This document shows, in pieces, positions 11,541 to 22,050 of a DNA stretch of 64,000 nt. The DNA is taken from assembly GCA_029721515.1 (NCBI GenBank), contig JAQQSB010000885.1, positions 24,294 to 88,293 on the forward strand. Reading direction: 5' to 3'. Positions within the stretch are counted from its first letter, which is position 1. Each line of letters starts with the position of its first letter. Source of the stretch: Synanceia verrucosa. Taxonomy: Eukaryota; Chordata; Actinopteri; Perciformes; Synanceiidae. A program made the translations under genes and the position numbers. The notes beneath the pieces are model-generated. The model did no database searches. It was not told the origin of the DNA and was given only the letters and a program-made list of their open reading frames with translations.

Positions 11541-12584
11541 ACTCAGAGTTATTATATTCAAATAGTATGGAATTACATTGGTGGCTGCTAGTCTGAAGGA
11601 CTTTCATTCATTTATAATTGACAGTTGAGTCACACTAATATTGAATACAATTCAAATCATGATTTTTAAAAATACAGTTAATTTAAAGCATTCTTGCTAA
11701 AATTACAATTACATTAAATTGTTGTGTATTGTTAGAGATTCTGTTACGTTTGTTTTGTAGCCTACATATTTACAATCTATTCTATCATTACTTCAATATC
11801 AAGTCATGCAACACTCAACTGAGTTCTTTAGAAATTTCATTATTTTCCTTATCTCTCACATGTGACAGTGAGGTGTCTAACACCTTCTTGTAGTCTGCTC
11901 TGTTTTATCTCTGCATGTTCTCTCTAACTGTGGCTATCTGCAGGCCCTTGTGCAATATTGCCCGGACTGGGCTAAGCCATCATGACTGTTTTGTCTCTCC
12001 TCCCCTTTATTTCAAGCTGTGGGATCTGAGTTTGGGCCGTGGGTCCAGTCCCCAACCTCTCTGTCATCCGTCCTGCTCTGCTCTACAGCATTTTCTCTCT
12101 CTATTACTTCTTTTTGCTCTTGGCCTTGTTTGCATCTGTGTCGGACCTTGAGAAAAAGAAAACCTTTGAGAATTGAAACAAACCTTTCAAAACACTGAAC
12201 AATACACAAAATACAGTGCATTTGACATTTTGAAAAACCACAAACATACCTGGCCTTCAGACCTGACCTTTGACAAAAACCTGTGACTTTAGAAACCATG
12301 CCTCGAATTAGAGATCTCAAGCTACCCAAAAATACGTTGGCAAAAGTTTGATGATTTTCTACAAGTCAGCAGCATCACAAAAGCAATTGGAAGTCTCCAC
12401 CTCAGACAAATAGAAGGTAGTCTTTTGAATCTTGAATGGAAATGTGACACGTGTGTTGGCATCTACTTGATCAGGCCCACTGGAAATATGCTGATTCAAA
12501 GAACAGTTGTTTTTCTAGCTCCCTCTACATTTGTTGCTGTGAGTTGGGACACCTCAGAGGTGCAGGCCTTGATCTGACTGCAGA

Positions 12585-13047
12585 ATGGAGGCCATGCAAT
12601 GCACACTCGTTCAGATCTTGTTGAATCAGCAGGCGGTTTCTAACCATTTGAACACTGAAGAGCTTTACTGGGGATTATGGTGCTGGAGCCACAGTCAGCA
12701 GCCATGTGACAGTGGATCAGTTGAATCTTTGGATGATGCGGAGCTTGCCTCTTCTCTCAGCAGACTGGTGCACTTGTCTTCAGATGTGAACTCGCTCTGT
12801 TGATCATGGCTTCTCAGTGCATCGCTGTTTTCCGAGACCAACATGGAAAGTGGCTTCTTTGGTATATCTCAGTGATGGTTTTACGCCATTACATGGTGGG
12901 TACAGGAACAACTGTCATGTTTACCTTCATAATATAAGTGAAATGATCCAAGATTGTCACAGTTTTCAGCTTGCTTGGTGCCAGTCAAATACTATAGTTG
13001 ATCCCCTGAGCTTGCACAAAATGGATGAACTGCCATGCTGCCAGTGA
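12585..13047 (+). pseudogene. Helentron N-terminal region, possible cysteine-protease-like domain (broken)
   Basis: Two short open pieces, 12585-12803 and 12817-13047, lie in shifted frames. Switching frames gives MASQCIAVFRDQHGKW near 12807, then SDGFTPLHGG near 12873 and ISEMIQDCHSFQLA after 12940. In fish Helitron and Helentron proteins a segment of the form A-V-x-D ... FDSHS-x-G precedes the Rep and belongs to an OTU-like or tegument-protease-like fold. That assignment comes from memory of the family and is tentative. The expected catalytic His region is destroyed, so no activity is possible. Confidence 0.5.
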
Positions 13048-13236
13048 AAATGTGCCACAACCATCTTCAGTCAGTGATGTGATGATGCACATGTGAAAGA
13101 GCAGGACCATCACAGTGTGCCCAGTGTAACAGAGGAAGTTGAAATGTCAAATCATTTTATGTATTCAGATTAAAGTCCACACCCTGTGTTGACATGACAT
13201 CAGATACTAATGAATTGATTAATAAAATCTTAAACT

Positions 13237-13566
13237 TTGAGGCAAAAGATTAAAAGACTGATGGCTTTGGAGAAGAAACAGAGCAAGGATGAAAGAAACA
13301 GAAACCCAGAAAGAATTAAAGAGATGGCTAAAAACAGGAAAAGAAAAAAAAAGAAAGATATACTAAAGATGAAAATGTTAGAAACAAAGCATCAACAGAA
13401 TCATTCAATTACAGGCAAAATGTTGACTGCAGAAAAAGAAAAGATTGATAAAATAACTGCTAACTCTGAGCGGACTCAAGAACTTCAAACTGAAACTTTT
13501 TCAAGAAATGGGTACAGTCAAGACACTGGCTTTAAGTTGAGACAAAGATCACATTTAAAGTCCTAA
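13237..13566 (+). pseudogene. Helentron basic, lysine-rich region (fragment)
   Basis: This 109-codon open stretch is very rich in Lys, Arg and Glu (for example RKRKKKKDILKMKML) and could form a charged helix. A similar run of basic repeats lies between the N-terminal domain and Rep in many Helitron proteins, which fits its position between the neighbouring remnants. No enzymatic motif is visible. Low complexity alone could explain it, so the assignment rests mainly on order. Confidence 0.5.
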
Positions 13567-13829
13567 TATCGCTTGAATGCTCATGTCAGACAAACTAAAA
13601 AGTCTTACATCACCCATGTATACTGTCAGTCATTAATTTAGATCTAGTAAAGCAACCATGAGATATGAATGAAATATTGTTGGTTTGAATATCTAATAGC
13701 ATGCAGTGTGCGTTTGACATCAAAGAAGTACAGGCGGTTAAACAGACAAAATAATCCCCATAATGAGAGACTCAACATGGCCAAACTGATGACACTCTGA
13801 TCAGAGAAGCTGTTAAAGTTTTTCAATCA

Positions 13830-14200
13830 GAGAAATAAAAAAGGTCAACTAATGTTTGTACAGTTTGCCACAGAGCATTGTTCCCTAATCAGGTGAAATG
13901 TTGCAACAGATCTACTTATGTTAAAAAATCCAGTTGTTGCTGAAACTTGTCCTGACAGGTGGTTTGAACATGTTTGGCGATGAATGTAAAACTATCAACA
14001 TTGCATTCTGCGATCAGAAGAGGATGGATCTTATTACACTTTGTCATGATCATGTTAAATCATTGAGTCACATATCTTTCAACAGCTAACAACTTACAGC
14101 TTGCAGATATTCCACCTGAGCTTAAAGATTTGAACATCTTGGAAAGACATCTTGTTGCTAAGTGCACATGTTTGGATTTGCAAAGATCATCCCTCTTCTA
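13830..14200 (+). pseudogene. Helentron Cys/His and DUF6570-like region (broken)
   Basis: 13854-13922 reads VCTVCHRALFPNQVKCC, a CxxCH pair followed by more cysteines, typical of the region upstream of Rep in Helitron proteins. 14106-14165 reads DIPPELKDLNILERHLVAKC, very close to the PPEL..L..LE..LIA signature of DUF6570. Both are in readable frames, but stops and frame changes separate them. This is among the clearest evidence that the locus is a Helitron-class element. Confidence 0.8.
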
Positions 14201-14700
14201 AAGGTCAACAAGAGCTGTTCAGGTTGTTGTGTTCTTCTAGTTGATTCAAATGATCAATGCTTTACCCAAAGACTGATGAATCAGATGAAGTGTTGAAGAG
14301 GCAGTTATATTTCAAAGGTCAATCAGTCTTTAATAAACAGTCAGTGTGAGCTTTGCTTCAAACTGAAAGAGGTTCATCCCAATGCGATGTAACTATCAGG
14401 ATGATAGACTGTGTGATCAGCACTTCCTGATGAAGGTGAGGATGATGATGCTGATGAGAGGACAAATGGATGATAATGATTCACGATGCTGAGGATCTGG
14501 TGGAAGTGTGCTTTGAGAACAATCGGCTTTGTGGGCTATTAACTGATCCTGAAATGGATTGAACGTTGTTTGTGGTCAGTCTTGATGACCATCAGCCACA
14601 GCAGCAGTCACATGATAAAGAACAAGAAGATTTGATGAACCTGTGGTGGCGTTCAAACTGGAGTCTTGTCTACAACCTTGTGATGTTGCAGAGGAGATCT
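14200..14700 (+). pseudogene. Helentron spacer between DUF6570-like region and Rep (unreadable)
   Basis: Collinear with the linker of Helitron proteins. An acidic stretch (DEGEDDDADERTNG) can be read near 14430-14465, as expected upstream of Rep; the rest is too damaged to assign. Confidence 0.45.
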
Positions 14701-14730
14701 TGAGCTTCAGTGAAGGAATCTACTCTGTTG

Positions 14731-15660
14731 CCCCCTGCTGAAGGAAACAAACCAGTCAGCTTATAAAGCCTCATCCCAGAGGCGATGGCTTTCCTGTTCA
14801 GTTTCCACTGGTGAAAACACTCTGGATGAAAACAGACCTATCAGTTAACGCCTTCCAGTTATTTAGGGCTTTCTTGTGCCGATGATGGACTCACGCCAGA
14901 GATTCAAACTACTTATTTCTTTGCACAGTTTGTAACTGAGATACATAGGCTACTTCCAGCATGAGGATGCAGTTACATCTGCAGGTCGTCCTTTTACCAG
15001 AGATGGTGCAGAATAACTAATGCAATGTTGCAAGACAGAGAGGAAGTTGAAAGACATGCGTAACAGATGTCTGGTGACTCCTCAGAGGCACTCCAGCATA
15101 CTGGGAAAAAAACCACTAAAGATCCTCCTTTATATATGATCAGACGGTTGGGAACTCCACCTTCTTTTGGCCACATTTCTGCTGCAGAGATGCGTTGGAA
15201 GAGGTCATTACAGTCATTAAGGCTCAACAAGGAGAGCGTGTGAATTTTGATGAGCTTTCGACTGGTCTTCAAGTGTGACATACTGCGAAACAATCCATTG
15301 ACAACGTGCGTATGTTTGACAAAGCGTCTGTTTGAGCTCTGTTCAGAAGATTTGCTTTATTTCTTTAGACCATTGGAAAGATGTTATTCTTTACGTTCTT
15401 TGTGAGCCAGTCCACTACATTCATTGTCTCATTTGAATTGAAGGTGCACCTGTGTTTGGGGAAGACAGTGATCAGCAGATTTGTGACTTTGTTGACATTA
15501 CCATTGCAAGCTCAACTGCCGGTCAGACTCAGAACCTGACCTGCATAAAAAAGTAACCAGTTCAGATGCACAGCAAAAGCATTGACATTGTGTGAAAACA
15601 TCTAGTGAGTTGTCGTTTTGGCTTTCCTAAACAACCTTACAAACCATGATACTGAGATCC
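14731..15660 (+). pseudogene. Helentron Rep, N-terminal half with HUH region (broken)
   Basis: Readable pieces in order: PPAEGNKPVSL (14731-14763), TTYFFAQFVTE (14908-14940), MIRRLGTPPSFGHISAAEM (15136-15192), RMFDKA near 15309, and HYIHCLI with EGAPVFGEDSDQQ after it (15413-15475). These match the Helitron_like_N / Rep consensus in order and spacing. Rep nicks and joins DNA for rolling-circle transposition through an HUH metal site. Here the site reads H-Y-I-H rather than H-U-H and a stop follows (15434-15436), so it cannot be functional. QMHSK near 15562 and CRFGFPKQP near 15610 continue the domain. Confidence 0.85.
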
Positions 15661-15739
15661 TTAGGACGAAGATCAATTTTAGCTAATGCCATAAGTCAAA
15701 CTCACAGTAAATCTTTGTGAAGATCACTGATACATTTGA

Positions 15740-16720
15740 CTTTGGAACAACTACCAATGAGTGATACGACAAAATATCTTGATGTCTAGAGTTGCTATTA
15801 AATCCAGTGCTGTTGTATATAAGAGATCAAAAGGCGCTTGGGTGAATTGTTACAATCGTCATCTTCTTGAAGGCTGGGATTACTGGTGGACACTCAGTTA
15901 TTCTCAACATCTGCGTCATGTGTCTGCAGCTGCATCACTAAGCCGAGCATGGTTTAAGTGGCGTTTAAGTCAACAGTTGGCTTATCGTCAGGAAATGTGA
16001 GCAGGCGATGAGATGAAACAAATAATGGCGTACTCCAAAAAAGAAGTCAGTGCTCGTGTGTTGCTGTGTTTGGCTCACTGAAAGAAAAAGATGCTACTGG
16101 TGAAACAACAATTCAAATAGATTAATGATCAGCTGAAAATAGTTACCCTCTCATCTAGAGAACAGACAGCAGACTCTAAGAAAGACATTCTTGGATGAGT
16201 GGGTTTACCTGACAAGTACAAATGCAGACCTGAAACACCAGAATTTGGGAAGGCCTGATATGTTTGGCTGGATTTCACTGCTACTTGTAGGATTGTCTAT
16301 GGTGAACAAGCAAAGGTCAAATGTTCTTCCTCTTCTGAATGAAATGGGCTTTGTCCAGAAGGAGAGACCAATGATAAACCTGTGTATTGACCACTATTAC
16401 CGTTTCTCAGAGAAAGAACCCTGAGGACTTTATGGTACGTTGCTGAAACTTTACCTACCTCATCGTGCAGAGTCGCAGTTGAAAAGCAGTAATTTCCCTA
16501 CCTGCAGGTCCTTTCATGATGGTGCTGCTGTTTGGCTACCTGGTTCAGAGCATCCAGAGTCAGTGCTTCCAGATTATGGCTTGGAACAGAAAGTATAGAA
16601 ACACAGAGATGACATTGATAATGCTATTGAAGGATTTAGACAAACCGGTGGCATTAGAGATGAGTGAGGTGAATCTGGCTCAGAATGCAGACTACAGAGA
16701 TTAGAGTGCATTGAGAACTT
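15740..16720 (+). pseudogene. Helentron Rep, C-terminal half (broken)
   Basis: Pieces in order: SRVAIKSSAVVYKRSKGAW then NCYNRHLLEGWD (15785-15880); SAR and a Cys region near 16050; GLPDKYKCRPETPEF (16202-16246); RIVYGEQAK near 16298; LLKLYLPHRAESQL (about 16440-16483); FHDGAAVWLPGSEHPESVL from 16512. The order matches the segment between the HUH site and the helicase. The stretch around 15900-15945 that should hold the catalytic tyrosines reads NICVMCLQLHH in its best frame, with cysteine where tyrosine is expected. This is a second independent loss of the nuclease. Confidence 0.82.
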
Positions 16721-16939
16721 GATAGGGACAAACCTGTTCTTGATAGCGTTCAAGAGAATGTACCTGAGATTTAGAAACCTTGGTTCGGACTCCAGTTAGC
16801 TGTGCGACCAGTCCTAGGATGGATCTCTCAGTGTGCGACCAAATGTATCAGAACTTGAATCGAAGCAAGCATCCATATTTGTGTGTGAGAGACTGGGTGC
16901 TAGGCGTATCTCTGTGGCTTAAACCCTGATCAGTTCTTC

Positions 16940-18100
16940 TATTGTGCTCAATGAGCGTTGGAACAGGAGAAAATGCTGATCAAATGTATATCCATGCAGA
17001 GGCATCAAAAATACTGAGCAGACACCACGTCATGCAGAGGAAGCGAGACATATCAAACCCTACCTGTCTTGTTGACTGCATTCACTGGAACTGCAGCGTT
17101 CAACATAAATGGAACTACTTTACATTCTCTGCTTAAACTGCCAAGCCTAAAGCCTCCTTTTCAGAGGTCTTGGCAATAAACTTGATAAGTCAGAGCTGAG
17201 CTTTCAGCTAAATCTCATCATTGATGAAATTCTATGGTTTCAAGGTCTCTGTTTGCCTATGTCGATCACAGATTGAAGCAGATCCAAAGGAAGTGTAAAA
17301 ACTTTTGGTGGCATGTCGGTTCTTGCTGTTGGAGATTTCTATCAGTTACCTCCAGTCAGACAGGCTGAAACCTCTATTATTATCTTTAGTCAATGTAAAG
17401 CAGACCTCTGGTGTCATGACTTTAGATGATCACGCTGACTTTGAAATCATGCGTCAAAAAGATGATGTACCTTTTGCTGAGATGCTGGTGATCAAATAAT
17501 AAAAGAGACAGATATTATTGGGAAGATAAAGCTCTGCTTTATCAGTGATACTGAATCAGGCTCACTGTCCTAAAGATGTTCTGCATGTGTGTGCAGCTCA
17601 ATAGAGTTGATGAGCTTCCAACTCTGCTGTGTTAACTGAGTTTCACTCTGACATTGTGAAAGAAAATAATCTGGGACTATCAGAAAGACCCAGAGACTGG
17701 CAGAATGGAAAGAAGGCCGTACCTTATCAAGGCACTAAAAAGAACTACCTGATTATAAATGTTGCACTTGGTGCTCGTGTGATGATTACCAGAAAGCTGC
17801 TGATGTTCAGGCTGGCCTTTGTAATGAACATTTATCGTTTTGCAGTTGGAAACAATTAACAAGTGGTCCAGCTAAACTTTGGTTTAACTATCAGTGGAAA
17901 TGAACCTTTGATTGACGATAATGTTGTGTTTACTAAAGAGGAAGAATCTGAAGCAGAAGGAGTGGTTACTTGAACAGTTTCCATTAAAACTGGCATTAAA
18001 CATACGATCCATAAAGTTCAAGGTGACTTCTTCTGCTGTTGTATCACTGAAAGGCATCTTTGGGCGTAAACATTATGTAGCTCTCAGGAAGTAACTCTCT
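16940..18100 (+). pseudogene. Helentron PIF1-type helicase domain (broken)
   Basis: SF1 helicase motifs appear in order. The Walker A region at 16957-16974 reads VGTGEN, where GxGK(S/T) is expected, so the nucleotide-binding lysine is lost. EASKILSRH follows near 17000. Walker B, LIIDEI, is at 17214-17231. GGMSVLAVGDFYQLPPVRQ spans 17307-17363. HADFEIMRQKDDVPFAEML is at 17431-17487, GARVMITRK at 17770-17796, HTIHKVQGD at 18001-18027, and a VVSLKGIFGRKHYVALRK block ends at 18094. PIF1 unwinds DNA during rolling-circle transposition. At least five frame changes separate the motifs. Confidence 0.88.
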
Positions 18101-18224
18101 AAGTGGTCTACATATTCTGGATTTGTTATAAGGAAAAAGATACAGCTAACCCAGAGATCGGATGATAAATTGACGGCAGAAAGTTTTGTTGCAGGATGTT
18201 ATGCCTCTTTTTCATCTCCCATTA

Positions 18225-18910
18225 GAAGCGTTAGTGAATGGATACTCTGACTGTTGTCCATCATAACACAGAGGACTACCAGCTCATGTCTCTGACTAAG
18301 TCTACCATGGCTTCATCTGGCAGATATCTGTGTCTAACTGAAACTCACCTTGTGGGATCTTTTTGTATCTGAAAGTCTTCAGTTAGGCAGTTTACAACTT
18401 GTTTCATGAAACAAACGTGTCCTATACTAACAGCCTAACATGACATCTAAGGACGTTGGAGATGCGATCTATGTGAAAAACCACATCAAAGTACAGGAGA
18501 AAGCGTTACATCCAGAGGCATACTGACATTGAGTTTACTGTTGTTGTTGAAACTTGAGCACCATTCAAGGTGTCGTACCTTGGTTACAGACCTCCAGGGC
18601 TACAGTGTTCAGTCTTTCTTGTGTAATCTGGAAAACCTGTTAGATGCAGCTGGAAATACTGGATCAACATCCGATCTTAGTTTGTGGAGATTTTAATGAA
18701 GATCTGTGTATTCTGAACAAGCAAACCAATACTGGCACTGTTTGAGTCTCTAAAGAGTTACTGACCAAGTGATCAGTTCATCTCTACAGAGAAAAATACA
18801 CTGTTAGTTTCAACATCTCAAGGCCACAGTGCTTTGTTTGTATTCAGGTGTGCTGAAAACTTACTACAGCTACCCTGATCCTGTCTGTGTAGTGAACTTT
18901 TTAGAGTCTT
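18225..18910 (+). pseudogene. Helentron C-terminal EEP (APE-like) endonuclease domain (broken)
   Basis: YLCLTETHLVGS at 18322-18360 carries the catalytic Glu motif of the endonuclease/exonuclease/phosphatase fold. VCGDFNEDLC at 18680-18709 carries the conserved Asp and Asn. RKRYIQRHTDIEFTV near 18500, YRPPG near 18583, and GVLKTYYSYPDPVC around 18850 fill the gaps in the right order. Such a domain follows the helicase in Helentrons of fish and is absent from canonical Helitrons. Key residues survive but stops and frameshifts break the chain. A non-LTR retrotransposon endonuclease is the alternative, made unlikely by the helicase just upstream. Confidence 0.82.
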
Positions 18911-18959
18911 GTCAGCAAACCATAACTGTTGCTAGAATTAAGTCTCAATCCCTTTACAG

Positions 18960-19980
18960 TAATGATGGGGGGGGTGGTGCTGGGAGGTGGGATGGAAGGG
19001 GCAGTCAGACATAAACAGTAGTATCCGTCGTTGCGATATGATGAAAAATGGGAGATTTTATCTTCCATTTTATTCAGTAACAAATACTTTGAGAGAGAGC
19101 ATTTCTTTCATTTAGAGCATTATATTTCCAGAGCATTGTTTTTACAGAGTTATATTTCCAGAGCATTGTTTTATAGGAAGAGTATCATTTATTTCAATTA
19201 TTAACAGTTGAATTGAGTGAGGTGATCTAATTATAAAATATCAGCCAGTTAGCTGTTTCATTCTTATAATGACAAGTGACATGATGATATGATGTTTATT
19301 CCTCTGGTCATTGAAAGCGTAAACATTTGATGCTGTCCATGTGTTTTTTCTAACAGATTCTCTACTTTGTGTCAACAAAACACTTTTAAAGCCAACATAT
19401 ATAATGGGGGGATCGTCCTTTGCATTGGCTATAACATCTGGTCACAACATGTATTCTCAGGAGCTGGCAGGGATGGAGAGGGGCAGTCCCTCCGACAAAA
19501 AACTAGATATCCCCGTCGTTTACAGATAGGATGAAAAGGAGATTTTATCTTTGTTTGTTAATTAACAAATACTTTGTGAGGAACTAAGAATTTTACAGAG
19601 CATTATGTACAGAGCATTATATTTACAGAACATTATATGTACAGAGCATTATATTTAGAACATTATATGTACAGAGCATATATTTACAGAACATTATATG
19701 TACAGAGCATTATATTTACAGGAGCATTATATTTACAGGCAATTGTTTTTGTACAGAGTGTATAACCTTAGAATTATGTTTTATATTAAATTCTATGACT
19801 CAGAATTCTTCTGGTTAGTGGGCCCAGGCACACAAGTGGTAAGTAACATGAAGCAATGTACTGTTGTTCCTCTGTTCATTGAGGAGGTAAACATGCTGAT
19901 CACTGTCTATGTGTTTGTCTAACTGTTTCTTTTTCTCTGTGAGCAGAAACACCTTTAAGGCCAACAGGAGTCAGCAACAG
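18960..19980 (+). repeat. Duplicated 3' flank of the Helentron
   Basis: The order ggcagtc..gatgaaaa..gattttatct..caaatactttg..gagcattata..cctctg.tcattga..gtaaacat occurs twice. caaatacttt is at 19081 and 19566 (offset 485); cctctg at 19301 and 19869 (offset 568). The offset grows because a short minisatellite is longer in copy 2. Confidence 0.75.
19590..19740 (+). repeat. Short minisatellite (acagagcattatattt)
   Basis: About nine imperfect copies of a 15-17-bp unit alternating gtacagagcattat and ttacagaacattat. Two related copies lie at about 19110-19170 in the first flank copy. Confidence 0.9.
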
Positions 19981-20649
19981 TTCCTCACTGCTGGACAGGA
20001 TCAATATGTGGGCATGGGCAGCCACACCCGAGGAGCCTCTGCTTCTGCAGCAGCCTGTCTGTGCCTGGTATCTACTGTTTAATTATTTCCAGTAACAAGT
20101 GACTTCAGTGACCACTCCATTTCTGACCAGTTCATGTCATCTCTTGCACTTCCTCTGCTCTGTCAGGTTCCTGAAAGGTGAAGGCACATCCATGTGACTG
20201 AAGGCGAGGCCATGCTGACAGAGGGGAGCCTGGACAACAGGACAACCAGACAGCCGGTGTGGACTGGACTGGACTGATGACTCTGTGAAGTGAACTTTTA
20301 CAATCCATACTTTATGCCAGCTACGACCAACACATGTGCATGCCACTGACTGTCCAGGAAGGACACCTGTCATAACCTTTGTTTCGTATTGTGCTCTAGT
20401 GCCTTCCATCACAGTCAAGAGATGAAAGGGACTCCAGCAGCACTGGGACTCGTCTCCACTGAACAAATCTCTGGACCTGGACCTGGTATGGGACTGTGTT
20501 TTTTTCTCTGTCAGGCCACCTTAGTGGTTCCAGCATGACTCTTTAAACTGTCAATAAACAGAAAACATGTTCACACAGCAAACTATTGTGGAAGGACAAT
20601 ATCATCTAACATATTGCAATTCTGTATACTATATATCACAAGACTAAAT

Positions 20650-20725
20650 TATGTGGACCAGAACCACGAGGACCACAGGACTACAGGACCTGAACCATGT
20701 GGACCAGAACCACGTGGACCACGGA
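20650..20725 (+). repeat. Short tandem repeat (ggaccagaaccacg)
   Basis: Four to five imperfect 15-bp copies (tggaccagaaccacg, gaggaccacagg, tgaaccatg). Confidence 0.8.
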
Positions 20726-21144
20726 GATCAGGCATCAGAGGCAGAGCAGCTGTTGTGTTCTTCAGCTGGACTCAAACTAACTGTAAGCAGTCTGACTTCA
20801 GATGGTTACAGGGTGACACAGTGTGTAATATTTACTGTTTACAACATTTGAACTGGAGCAAAACACAAGGGATGGAAATAAAAACACTAACATATTATGT
20901 ATTTGGTACAGTGATTATTGTATATTATCCAGTGTTGTTTCACTTTGTTATGACACCTGTCATCTTGTTTACAGGAAAGCCTGGCCAGACAGTCTTCAAC
21001 ACCTGAGAGTTCAACTCAGCAGCTGCTTCCTGTTTGCTCTGTTGGGATTCACTGAATGAAATGGCAGCAATCTTTCCTGTGGTGGAGACAGGATCTTCTC
21101 CTGAACTTTACAAAGACTGCATGTCAGCAGTCATTCAGTGAAGT

Positions 21145-21240
21145 CCCTCTTAGACCTTGCAGCTATATAAAGGTTTCTCCTTTTTTTTCCTCAAGGAGGT
21201 TTCGTGGGAGTTTCTGAGCGCTTTTTGAGTCTGTTCATTC
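21145..21240 (+). repeat. Possible fragment of a common teleost interspersed repeat
   Basis: tataaaggtttctcc, then T-rich sequence, then cctcaaggaggttt and gggagttt, resembles from memory a short repeat frequent in fish genomes (aaggtttcttcc ... gggagttttt). The resemblance is partial and unverified. Confidence 0.3.
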
Positions 21241-21870
21241 CAAATCCTGATTTGAAGCTTCACCTGTTCTCCACAGTTCATTAATTTTGACAAATTATTA
21301 TTCTTGAAACAGACAGTGTGTATCTTAGTCTATCTGGAAGGGAACTGCTTATGGTAATAATTGTTTGAATAATAACACTTTAATTATGACAGCTCTCTGC
21401 AGATGTTTACTATATCATTCAAAACACTGTATTAGTTTGTAAAATGAGTTAAAGGTTCATGATTTTTAGTGCTGAGATTTCTTACTGTAGATTAGCTGAT
21501 GAGGCTGCTGTAAATGGCTAAGAGAGAAGCTACAGTAAAAGATGCTGCACGACAGTGAATCTATAAAGAAGAAGACAAGCAGAAGACAGAAGAGGAGGAC
21601 AAATGGAGAGGTAAGGTAGAGGTCTGTAAGCAAAATACCATTTAGCAGGAATTTCATAAAGCCTATGGTGAAACACTGAGTGAGGCCTTTGAGGGTCAAA
21701 GCAGGAACACACACATAGGGTTTGTTAACAAGTACTCAGTTTACTTCAAATAGAAACTATGAGAAACCAAAATATTACAGAGAGTTTGGGTTCATTTCAA
21801 CTTTTCAGCTAATGTTTCAAACTAATTGAGAAATTCATGGCATTAACATTCCAACTTAAATTATCTGAAT

Positions 21871-22050
21871 TATAAGCAATCATAATTTTTCAAATATCTA
21901 TCTACTTGAACCTTCATATTACTACATTCAACTCCAGCATTCAGCATTAGTATTAGGCTTTTAACATTTTTCTGTACTATTCATGGTACCATTTCATATT
22001 CAAACATTCAACCCAGCATTCAAAGAAGTTTGGTTTCAGCTACCTTTATT
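21871..22050 (+). repeat. Decayed A-type tail, right side of the interrupted unit
   Basis: Array motifs resume (cttcatattactacattcaa, aacattcaacccagcattca) but diverged, and there is no hairpin or CTAG end. The sequence passes straight into ctacctttattatt and module D, as if a D-module suffix had replaced the terminus. Confidence 0.65.

Larger units (their letters stand above)
9841..12560. other. Left flank of the insertion, no gene recognised
   Basis: AT-rich sequence unlike the array. It contains an AAT microsatellite and two internal tandem duplications. A 90-codon open stretch at 10261-10533 has no recognisable domain. This may be the 5' non-coding part of the Helentron, but no element end was identified. 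Confidence 0.5.
12560..18910 (+). mobile_element. Degenerate Helentron (rolling-circle transposon with endonuclease)
   Basis: Across this span the three forward frames give, in order, pieces of a Helentron polyprotein: protease-like region, basic linker, Cys/His and DUF6570-like region, HUH Rep, PIF1-type helicase and EEP endonuclease. Pieces are short and change frame repeatedly, with many stops, so no product can be made. The C-terminal endonuclease separates Helentrons from canonical Helitrons (established family knowledge). Exact ends were not found; the coding remnants fix only the inside. It lies in an A-type array unit and has the same orientation as the array. Confidence 0.85.
19981..21870. 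other. Right flank of the insertion, no gene recognised
   Basis: Unassigned sequence. A 74-codon frame (19698-19922) and a 130-codon frame (20614-21006) partly overlap its repeats and show no recognisable domain. An aataaa hexamer lies near 20552 but no transcript can be argued. The A-type array resumes near 21871. Confidence 0.5.

Noticed and set aside
12012..12329. 105-codon minus-strand open frame
   Set aside because: No recognisable domain; it lies just upstream of, and antisense to, the Helentron remnants in decayed sequence.
18225..18910. Endonuclease remnant as part of a non-LTR retrotransposon
   Set aside because: It follows a PIF1 helicase in the same strand and order as in Helentrons, and no reverse transcriptase motif is visible downstream.
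20614..21006. 130-codon open frame as a gene
   Set aside because: Its first part is a short tandem repeat (ggaccagaaccacg) and the rest has no recognisable features.
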